DNA from: Catonia carolina | Lineage: Eukaryota; Arthropoda; Insecta; Hemiptera; Achilidae | Direction of reading: 5' to 3' | Assembly: GCA_035578175.1 (NCBI GenBank) | Contig: JAQMRL010000022.1 | Span: 2,356,001 to 2,420,000 of the forward strand | Length of the DNA stretch: 64,000 bases | Part shown: positions 50,101 through 62,100 of the stretch, piece after piece | Layout of the letters: each line of letters opens with the position of its first letter | How positions within the stretch are numbered: the first letter of the stretch is position 1 | Program-made: the position numbers and the translations under genes | Notes under the pieces: model-generated | Database searches by the model: none | Seen by the model: the letters and a program-made list of their open reading frames with translations, nothing else | Told to the model about the DNA's origin: nothing

Positions 50101-53100
50101 CTTAGTTTCGAAAGCCTAGTAGGAAAATTATTAACTTTGAAATAGCAGGATATATAAATAATAAAAGAGTAAATCTCAGTATTATCATTAAAATGCAGTA
50201 ACTAAAGACAAATCAAATTTTGTTCTTAAAATTGTCTAATTCTGTTGACATATATTATTCACGTTGAAAACGAAACGCATTGAAGCTGATGGTAAATGAA
50301 CTAGATAGCCAGAGACCATGCTACAATACAAATTAACGTGATGATACCATAAATCCCATTCTGACTCCTTTCAAATAGATTAACACAGTTTGTAATAAAA
50401 TATGATAATAATTTCATAGATAGTTCAAAAACACTAAATACATAAAGCGTCAGTAAAATGTAAATACTACATGTGCACTGCTTAGAACAAAGGAACTTGA
50501 TAAGTCTGTTTAACTAAGTAATTCTTGCATACACTGAAACGCCTGGCACGATATAAAACATCACTCATTTAATACAACGAACAATAAAAACACATTATAC
50601 AACATCAGTAGTTATATAAATCTGACGTTGACATTGGTTTGCAACAGCATCCATAACTATATATTAAGAAACAGTGAGAAAGAGCTAACTGGTACAAGAT
50701 ATGACTAAGGAAAGAAAGCAGATCAAGTGGGACAAAAAACAAATAACAGAGATTGACAGGATGGTGCATGACTTTCATTTTTAATTTATATACTATGCAA
50801 TAGCTGCAGAGGGGAACAGACCAACCTTAAAAAATAGATGGTAATCAGACATGCCAGTTTTCAGTTTAAAATACATAACGAAGATTTTAAAAAGTCTGTG
50901 GAGGACCAAAGTCTATTGATTTCTTTGTGCCACATGTATGCGTTGCCAGCGTCTGTTTTACATCTCATTGCGTGGTCAATTATTCTGCATAAAAGTATGG
51001 CATTTGGTGTTCTTAGTATATGTCCAAAGTATGTCAACTGTTTCTTGCGCATGGCCACTGTTATTGGTTCTATGTCTCTGCCGGCCGCATTGGCGCAGTT
51101 GGTAACGTGCTCGCCTCTCATCATGCGGTCTTGGGTTCGAATCCCATTCAGGCATGGCATATTTTCATACGTTACAAAAAATCATTTCATCCTTCATCGT
51201 CTGCATTAGCAGTAATTGCAGAACAGTCGGACGTTAAACCAAAAAAAAAAAAAAAAAAAAAAAAAAAATGTCTGTAGACTTGATCATTAGGCAAAAGTCT
51301 GTAGTGATTGTCTACCTTGTGCTTCTTGTTTATGCCAAGTTCTGAGTATCCTGCATTCCGCTTTTCTGCAGGTTTCCTTGATTCCTCCCCGTCTATCCAC
51401 GCTAGGGTTTCGCTGCCGTATAAGATTTTGGTTCTTGAAGTCTTTTTATAATGTTTAATATATTTATTTTATTATAAATTGTGTTTTTGTTTATTTCAGC
51501 AATTGGCTGCATTGCTGATTGCAAGACAGGTGATTGGAAATGTAAAAGAATCTGCATTACCTTATGTACTCGAGCAGCTTAGATTAGCCAAAATGAGTTT
51601 TGATTTATTTGGAGCTCTCAGTCCAAGTGATGTTGAAAGAGAGCCTTTTGGAGCTAGTACAGGGAATGAAGATGATAAAAAACCTGGTTCTCGTAGTGTT
51701 AGCCAAGCTGAATTGGAAAGTTCATTGTATAAGGTATTCATTCATGTTAAAGTTAATTATCTCTTCCCTAATTAAAATTAAAAATGATTTCACGTTTGCT
51801 ATTCTGTTCTTGTAAACTTTAAAGATGTGTGTACTATAAGTTCTTGACATCCAACATTCCCTTTGGGAGTCTTCTAGATGGAATTAATGGAAAAAAAAGG
51901 TTTTTAGATTAGTGATTTGATCAGCTTTTAAATATAACTAGTTTATAAGAGAGGCTGCCTCTGTGGCTCAGTGGTTAGAATGCTAGACTGCTGTTCACTG
52001 CAAAGCAGAAGCTCCAAGGTTTGATTTCCGACTTGGGTATGAAATTATTAAAATTCTAGTCATAGAAAATTGGTTAAAACCCGCCAATGCTGTACTACAA
52101 CAAAGTAATTGCTTATAACTAAGAAATTGATGTGACTAAACTAAAAAATAGTTTTAAAGAATCATTACTTTTTGCAATTTGTTCACCTGTCTGACTTATA
52201 ATTGAGTGCAATTATACTTTTTAACTACTTCTAATCTGTACTACATTAGAGAGACCATAACTGTATATTGGTACTGTATGTGAATAAAATCTTATTACTT
52301 GATACAAAGTCAACTACTTCCCTCATTTTAGGTCAAAATGCCAACAATGTAGCATTATGTAGATCATAATAAAAATAATTCTACAACAGTTAAAAGGTTG
52401 TTTTGTTATGAGGTAAACTATTACAATTTATTCATTTTTTTGGTTTAAGGTTGTATCTGTTAGTGTCATCATTCAAGTTAATACAGAAACGTTTGTTTCC
52501 GTAAAATACAAGTATTACCGTGAGTCTTCTTAAAAACTTAAAGTGTGCTTTGATGAAATATTTTGTACTCTAATACTTTTGAAGGATAAAATTTAAGAAG
52601 ACTACCAATTGAAATTAGTACATTTCAATAAAAAGAGAACCTTTCATATTTTGTATTGTCACAAAATAATTTAAAGAAAAGATGTATTGCTAGTTTTTAA
52701 TAAAATAGGCATTAAATGTAATCCTACCAGATAAAGTACTTGTTTTTCATTAAATCTGCTGTAGTATTACAATTTGTAGATAGGATTATTTTGTGAATTA
52801 CTTTAGCCATATTAATTATTATTTTGTTTTATTTACAGTATGATGGAACATTTGCTGATCATTTAGAAATGTTTATTCAGCTTGGATATGTGGTTTTATT
52901 TTCATCAGCATTTCCGTTAGCTGCTTTATGTGCTCTTGTTAATAATCTCGTTGAGATTCGAAGTGATGCTTTCAAATTATGCTTCATTTTCCAAAGGCCA
53001 TTTGGACAAAGAGTTCCTAATATTGGAACATGGCAGGTGTGTTTGATTATTTAATTAATAGTTGTGATTTTTAAAAAGGTACCATATTTACACATGTGAA

Positions 53101-56100
53101 GGGCAAACAGAGGATGATGGATAATGTGGGTAACGGGTTGGAGTCCAATGGGAATGTGCAAGAGAGGCAGATTCCAGTCATCCTTAACAGATAAGGTGGA
53201 CAAGACCATGTGTAGAAAAGAGGACTTCAGGAGGAGAATTGGATTAGAATAAATGAATGCAGAGTTTGAAAGAGGGGAGGTAGTGACTACTGTAGGAAAT
53301 CGTAGCAAAAAACGTTATAGATGATTGTTATTTAACCAAAACAGAACTGTTCGTTTTGAATTTTAGGTATCTAGTGCAAAAAATTTCTGTTCAATTCATT
53401 TCTTGTGTTCCCTGAATCATACAGTATTTCTCAACGTACATCTAAACCAATGATAGTAATGAGCCCACTTCAATATTGAAACTTGAGTGAGATTAAAGTT
53501 GTAAAAATATTTCAGCTTAGAACCTCTTACAGATAGTTTAATGTACTTTCTCGTATGAAAATTCCAGTGAGTAGTATTTGAACTTACTGTTCAGGGTTTA
53601 ATTGAATTGAAGATGACGCTAACACAAATTGTATTTTTATTTCTGTTTTAGAATGCCATGGAAGTAATGGGTATTATTGCAGTGCTTGTTAATTGTGCCC
53701 TTATTGGTTTATCTGGCCAGGTGCATAGAATGTTCCCAGAAATGTCTACAACTCAAACAATACTTTTTATTGTTGCATTAGAGGTAATTATTGTACAAAT
53801 GATCTGAATTATGACTCTTGTTGTACTTAGTGAAATTTTTTATAGTTGATTTCATGTTCAGAATACAGTTTGGAAAGTCCAACAGCAATATATTTCATAT
53901 GGGAGTTTGAGCGCTACTACACCAAGTAAAAATATTGACTCCGCGCCACAACATTTCCTTATTTACAAACTCCTATTGAATAACGTTATATGAAAACATA
54001 CTTAATATTTGTATCATTTTAAAGATTAGGTACCTATCGACAATTATTATTGTAATGGAACATTGTTTGTCAATTTAATTCTCTTTTTTTAAGTATTGTG
54101 ACACTTATCTCTAAGGTCCGGTTTGGGATCTGGGTAAATTAAATAATTAACACACTAAAGTTTAAAATTACAAGTATTTATTACAACTCAAAATTACAAT
54201 TAAATAAATGACTAAAATCTACAAGTAAATTACAGTTAAATTTCTTAATAAATAACAAACTAATTATAATTAACTAATACAATTATAATTATATAAATGT
54301 TTATAATTATAAACGTTAAACAATAGAAAGTAATTTACAGTAACGCTGGCCTACTCCAAACATAACCGTTAAGCACTAGGCAATGTACACTTGTCGTAGA
54401 TTGATCAGATACTGAATCAGGACCAAACTCGGGGCTCCTTATATACATGATGCTGCGGAAGCCACCAGAAGGAGAGAGATTTTCGATATTGCAATAAAAG
54501 TACAAAATCCTCTGACGGCTTCTGGATAAATCTTAACTAACCAATATTTATTTCTGTTTCTGTCCAATATATGACTTATCATTATATCAAATTACCAATA
54601 AAATTCTGCATTTAATACCAAAATAATAAAACACATATGTTGTCATTGAAAGAAAAACGTATGAAGTGTAACGCAAAAATATGAAGTGATTTAAACTTCC
54701 AACTTTGTACGAGCGTATCTTATCTAAACATCAGAGTATATTAATAACATTTATAATAAAATACAAATTCTTTAGGAAGAGAAAGCAATTTTTTCAGAAT
54801 TTTCTATTAAAAATGAGCTTGTTGGAACGTGGTAACGGAAACTCTAAATATTTTTGCCCGTGACCTTCGGATGTTGCCAGTGGAGGAGAGTTATTACATT
54901 GGCTGTGCCTGATAACACAATGGGTTCCTCATAACAGCTGTAATGAATTGTGAACGTGAAATATAGTATATTATTGGTACTAGTGATAATGAATATTATG
55001 ATATTTAATGATGTAAAGGATGTTATGTAAATAGCAGTTTTTTGGAAAACTTCAATTTTAACTATTGTTTATCTGATAATGTAATTGTGAGTAGTGGTAT
55101 TGTTTTTTTTTTTTTGTAACTTGTTTGAAATACCCTCAAAAAGTTTTAGTTTTTTGATACTGTTCAATAAAAAAAGTCTTTTAAAATCTTTCTTTTCTAA
55201 GAAAAGGAAAGCTGCAAAATATGTAGTACTTTATAAACATGTTAGTTTATTGATGCAAGATGTGTATTTTAATTTTTTTTTGATGTGTCAAACAAATTTC
55301 TAAAAAATTACCTTATAATTTTTTTTGAGTAGATCTTAAATTGTTAATAAAATACTTTCTAATATTTTGACATTTTGTATTTATAGCAATACAGTAAACA
55401 ATTTTGGTTTTCTTTTCAGCATGTAATGTTAATTCTAAGATTAATTGTAACAAGTGCGATACCAGATATTCCTAACTGGGTTGCTACAGAAATGGCAAAA
55501 GTTGAATTTTCAAGACGTGAAGCTGTTAGGCGAATGTCAACAACTGCAACACCTCCTCCATCAGATGGCAGTACTCCACCTTCAACTTCGCCTGGAAATC
55601 AGCTTTCTATTGGAAGGTAATTATAGTAATTATAATTTTTATAAAATTTAGTTGGTTTAAAACCTGTTTGGCTACCCAATTAAAATATTAAAAATTGTAT
55701 GAAAACATATCTCTGTACCTGGGCCTGTTTCATGATATCCATAGTGTTTCTTCAGCTGATGATAACTGATGATGATAATTTCGTTTTGTTTTAGATGAAA
55801 TTAAAAATTTAATTGTTCAGTAAATAATAAGCCTTAAACCTTTTGTAATTTCACTTTTTTGTACCATTAAGAATTATTTTTAAGAAATTCACACACCCAA
55901 ATAGCCAGTTCAAAAAATATTTACAAGAAGTAGATTTCATAGCAAGGAAGAAAGTGCACGGTTTTGCATATTAGAAACCAAAATTTTGTTTCTGAATTCA
56001 AATAATATTGACACAAAATTATTAAGTTAATGGCTTAATAAGCTAAAATAAACAATAAAAGTCTAAATGTTTAATAAAACTCACAAAAAATTAAAGCTAA

Positions 56101-59100
56101 GATTTCACTACACTATGTAAATAAATTCCCATTTACCAATGAGACTCATATAAGGGTAAAAAAGCTAACAACAAACTAACATTACAAAAGGAATTTTTAT
56201 TTTATTATTCACTGAAAATTATACATGGACTGTGCAAGAAGTACACAAAATAACGTAAACAAACATTCAGGGCCTTGCAGATTACTCAACAAAGGTTATG
56301 CTCTTAAGTTTCATCTGATTTAATGCAATAATTGTGCAGGTGGTTAAAATACAACATCTATTGATTCTTCATGAAACTACATCTTTTAAGAATCGATTGA
56401 CTAAAAATAGTTCAAAAATACATTTGAAATTAGCAATAGAATGCAAATTGTTTCAACGTCCATTATATCGGACTCTGGTATGTAAGCGTAATACAAACCA
56501 AAAATACCACTTTTTGATGTATCGGTTAAATGTTTTATGCAAATTTATTGACTAACATATGTTATGTTTAATTTTTTTACAGGTTTGTTGTATCTCCAGC
56601 AAACGAGGAGGAAGTTATTGAGCCTACAGAAGAGGTGGTTGAATTGGAGACTGAAGAAATTGTACTTACAGCTGTTAAAGAAGAATTACCTCCACCAGCA
56701 ACACCCCCTCCACCACCACCAGTGCAAGTCGAATCGATCACTCCTACAACCCCTCCAGAGCGTAAGAAAACTCGTGAATGGCCACCTGCAAGTACTGAAG
56801 CATTAAGTCATCATTTAACGATTGGTCCACATGGTGGAGTTGACTGGGTAACTATCTGATTTATGATCTAAAGTTGTGTGTTTTAGCCCATGTTGTCATA
56901 ATTTATTGGATTAAATTGAAAAAGTTTCAATGGTTCCTATACACTTTAAGGAAAACATGGGTCAATAATGTGCAGAAAGAGATCATTTTAATGTTTATTA
57001 CATCTTGGTTCTGCCAGTTATGGTTGGACCCTGACTGCTCAGTGGATGTCAAGAATAGAGGCTGTCGAGACAAAATTGTTAAGACTTTTAACAGCATATC
57101 AAATGCTGGACAATAAAGGAAATGAAGATATTTGGCATGAACTTAATGCACTAAGGGTGGTATATCAACTATTCGGAATTGCAACACTATAATGCTTTCC
57201 ACCGTTGATGAGCTCGGCTGTTCCATGTACTTGGACCAATCAGAACGTTTGCCAGCATTGTCAGATTGTACGAATTTATCAGCCTGACAAACATTACGCG
57301 CGCATGTGTATAAGAGCAACAGCAGTTCACTCGTGTCTTGGATCTTGTACTGAACACCTAAACAGAGTACATTAACATGCTATACTGTATAATATAGCTG
57401 ATTGTATGTTCATAGGTTATAATTGTTATTGAAATACGAAAAAAATGGCTGCCAAAATATATAACAGAGCTATGAGAGCAATTATTGGCAATGTTGCTGG
57501 CAAGTCATTGGCTAGCTATGAAGTGGGTAGGGGGCAATGCATGTATTCAGAAGTCATCAACTTTGAAAAATAGTGTAGATGATCACACACATCATAGTGT
57601 AGATGATGAAATAGTGTTGATGAACATCTAAAAAGTTGTTTATTTGTAAGCTAACTGTACAACGTGATGTTGAACGACCTCAGAAGAAATGGTGTTTTAA
57701 CTTCTTTAATAAATACCAGACTTGTAAGTTTGAAGTTGGAACAGGCCAGAAAGCCTAATCTGTATTGTTTATGGTGATTGGTTGTGTAATTGAAAATTTT
57801 CATTATCTTTTGAAGACTTGACTTAATTTTTGTAATTTTAGTTATGGTTTAGTATAATGGGTTAAGTTCATATGTTAGGCACTTAACAGTCGAACGTAAA
57901 AACAGTACTTTTAAATAATTTTGGACTTTATAGCCGAAAATTGTTTAAAGCAGGCGCAAAGTATGTGATTGCGTTTTTCAGAAAAGTGGATACTGCATTG
58001 TGTATTAAAGGGTCTAAGCAAGTTATCTTTTCCATTTTAATGTCTATTCTACCAAACATAAATTTTTGTACTGGAATTATTTCTGATGCAAAAAAATTGC
58101 ATCGATCAATATGTTTGTTAGTTTTATTTTCAGTTGTTAAACATATTAGTGTAAGTTTTATTTAAATGTATTCGGTATTATTATTTTAAAATTATCTAAT
58201 AACTTTCTTGAAATATTATTAGTGCATACGAGTTGCAAATAAATGTTTATGTTGTGTTCAGTCATTTGATATTAGCTCTGGACTTTTGTTAAAAGCTGTA
58301 ACATAATTTTTTAAGTAGGCTATATCCGTAATCTTTTTTTGATGTATATATTGTGGAAGTAACATTTAATTTATTAATTGGTTTGTAAAAAAATTAATGT
58401 TAAATGCTTGTTTAAATTTTGTTTTTGTGTAATTATCAAAAAAAAATTAGGTTCGAAGACTTGGGTTGGAAGGTGTAAGAAAAACTAGCGAACCAGACAT
58501 GGGAGCAGCAGCTGCAAGTGTTGTTCGTCGTAGCACTGACTGTCTTGTTTCCCAGCAAAAAGATTTGGCATCTTCATCCGATTCAGATCTTGTTCTTCGT
58601 TCATCCCCAACTTGGGTTCACACTAGATTTCCGTTCAATGCACCTATTGAAAAAGAGAAGCCAGCTGGTGTGTATGATTTATAATCTTTTATGTAGAGTT
58701 AATTTTAATGAATCAGAATTATTTTGGTAACTAAATGGTGTAAAAAAATAACATTGAACAGTGTTGTTGTACAAGCCTCATCATTATAAATAAAAATCTA
58801 GTGTAAAACACTCACACGACTTTATCTTGCCAATGCAAATAATAAAAATGTAACCTAACATTATTAATAAAACATTAGAAATAAACAAAAAAAACTAACT
58901 TCAAAAACCGTATTTTAATCATGAGTGAATGATGCAAAATGAAAACCAAATTTAGTTTGTTTTAATAGTATGGAAAATCACTTTTTGACACTAAACTAGG
59001 CTCTGTAGAGAAAAATGCTTTAAATAAAAGTTGTAGATCTTTTAATTTCCTTTAAATTTGATTATATACACGTTTGTCGTAAAGTGATTATACTATAACC

Positions 59101-62100
59101 GAAATCTTAAAAAATCTATTTTTTACAGATTTTCATAAAAAACCAGTTAATCACTAATTAACGCTAAACTAAGCGATATACAAAGTAATATTTGGAATAA
59201 AAGTTGTAGATTTTTAAATTTTCTACAACTTTGTATTCACGTTTGCCCTAAAATGCATATTAAGGCCGTGATCTTTTAAAAAAAAACATCTTTTTTCTAC
59301 GAGAGCACAGCTTCCCCATGAATTTCAGCAGATGGCACGTACCATATTATATAGAGCATAAAACATGTAGTAAATGAGGCATTTTTTTAAAAAATCAGGA
59401 GCTATTTTTGAGAAAATCACAGAAAAGTAGAAAATTACATGAATAAAGTACTACTTCCAGTTGACTGATTTTAATGAAAATGTTCATTTTGGGCCCTTTA
59501 GTAGTACCTAACTTAGGTTTCAAATTTCAACTTCGTACGATGTTCTGTTCTTGAGATATTTTGTTTTCACACACAGACACACACACAGTCCAATCGCTAA
59601 AAACATGTTTTTTTGGGTTGAGGGGGTCTAAAATCGTGTATATTCGGTGAAAACTCGATTTTGAAAACCAACAGGAAAAAATACTTTCCTTCTTATATTC
59701 AAATTAATTTTCATTAGTGCTAATAAAAAAACTCCAATTTAGAAAACTTAAATATAATTCCACTGTGATTATAAATGAATTGTGTCATTTACCTGAAAAT
59801 TTTATTGATTCAGGCCATCAAAAAGTATTTGACTTTGAGCATTAATATTGTGAAACCAGCATTTTTATCTGCAAAATAAACAGCTTTTCCAAGCAGAATA
59901 AAATTACTACTAATTGTTTGGTGAAGAGAAATAATTTTTATGGTACCCTGTTAAATAAACATAACATGGAATTACTTGCCTACTGTTGACAAATGATAAT
60001 ACAACCTTCAGGGCTTGCTGTAAGTAAAGTTAGAAAACTTTCAGTTGTCTTTCGCATACCTATCTAGTACAGTAAGTCCTCGACTTACGAACTTAATGCG
60101 TTCGTAACAGACGTTCGTAAATGGAAAAGTTCGGAAGTCGAAAATTGAGGTAATATGCATTAGTAATGTTCTCGAAACGTTCTAAAACATACATTAGGGC
60201 CTACATACAATATGTAGGCCCTACATGAAACATTTTAATACTGTACAATAAAATAACATATTACTAATTACCAAACTTTAGGTTAAAAAAAATAAGTTAA
60301 TCTGTTACACGTCAGTTCAAACGAATTTAATTATCAAAAAATTGTTAAATTACAGTACATATTGAGAATATTACACAAAAATAATTACAGTTTAAAAAAA
60401 TTATATCATACAGTTTCTTGATTTATTGTTGATTTAATTTACATAGATTATTGTTCTGTTGGTACTTACTTCATGTTCCATTAACTGTACTGTACGGCTC
60501 TTATTCACTTTTTCGATGTCGATGGTACAACTAAATTTTCTACATAACTTGTTTCATCTTTCTTTTTAAAAAACTGCTTAATGGAAGTCTGAGAAGTTAC
60601 CCGCCTCTTGTCGTCCAATATCACTTTGTAGCATGTAAGAGCTTCGTATACAGCTGCTGACACTCTGGCAAATCTGACATTATCAGAATCTTGTGTCTCG
60701 AAACAAGCAAGTGACTTTTCCATCAAATTAAATCCTTCTTCTAATTGCTTAACTGTAAATTTCTTTAATTCCTCTACATCAGCATTATCTTCATTTGTTT
60801 CTATTTCATGAGCTGTAAGTTCCATTAGCTCTTCATTTGTTAGCTCTCGTGAATGACTTTCTAGTAGCTGGTGAACGTCTTCTTCCTCCAGTTCCAAATG
60901 TAGCTGGTTCCCCAGATCGACAATGTTATTCACTTCTTCCTGTTCTTCATTTTCCTCTACAACAATATCCCGTACTACATTAGTAAAGAAATGAGGACAC
61001 AGATTCTTCCATGCCCCTTTCATATTTGACGTCCTTATTTCAGACCACGCAGCAGCTAAGTTTATTACAGCTTCATAAACATTATAATTTTTCCAAAATT
61101 CTTTTAGAGTGATCTGATTTTCGCCATCTGTCGCTTTGATTGCTTGATGAAATGTGCGTCGCAAATAATACCTTTTGAGCGTTGCAATAACCCCTTGGTC
61201 CATGGGTTGTAACAGGGACGTTGTGTTAGGTGGCAAATAGATGACCTTCACATCGGTATGGAAATCGTGTAACTTTGGTGGATGGCCTGGTGCATTATCA
61301 AGGATCAACAAAATTTTAAAGGGAATATCAGATTTCTTGCAGTATTCTTTAATCTCTGGCACAAAATAATGGAGAAACCAGTCTTCAAATACAGATAACG
61401 TAACCCAGGTCTTAGCGTTAGATTTCCATACAACAGGCAGAGAATCCTTAGAAATGCCTCTTATACCCCTTGGATTTTCGGCTCGATAAATTAAAAGAGG
61501 TTTTAGTTTGTAGTCTGCGCTACAGTTGCCTCCAACCATTAATGTCAGCCTATCTTTTACGGCCTTGTAGCCGGGCATGGTTTTTTCTTCTTTTGAAATG
61601 TACGTACGATCTGGCATTTTCTTCCAATATATAGCCATCTCATCTACATTAAAAATTTGTTGTGGCAAGTATCCTTCCTCTTTTACAATACTTTCAAAAG
61701 TTTTTGTGAATTCCACAGCAGCGACTTGATCAGCACTGGCAGCTTCACCGGTTACTTTGACATTGTGGTAATTATTACGCTTCTTAAATCTTTCAAACCA
61801 ACCGTGACTCGCTATAAATGTTACGCCGTTATCGCCTTTCTTTGCTTTTAAGTCTTCATACAAGCTTTTTGCTTTCTCTTGTATGAGAAGAAGACGAAGA
61901 GGGATTCGACGGTGTTGCTGATCTTCCATCCATAATCGCAACATATTTTCCATCTCTAGCATAATCGTATCTCTTCTCTTTGTAATAATTGTAGACTGCA
62001 TAGCTGTGCAACTTTTAAGATGCTCTAAGATGCGAACTTTATCCTTCATAACTGTTGCAATAGTAGACCGGTTAGTTTCATATACGCGAGCAACATCCGC

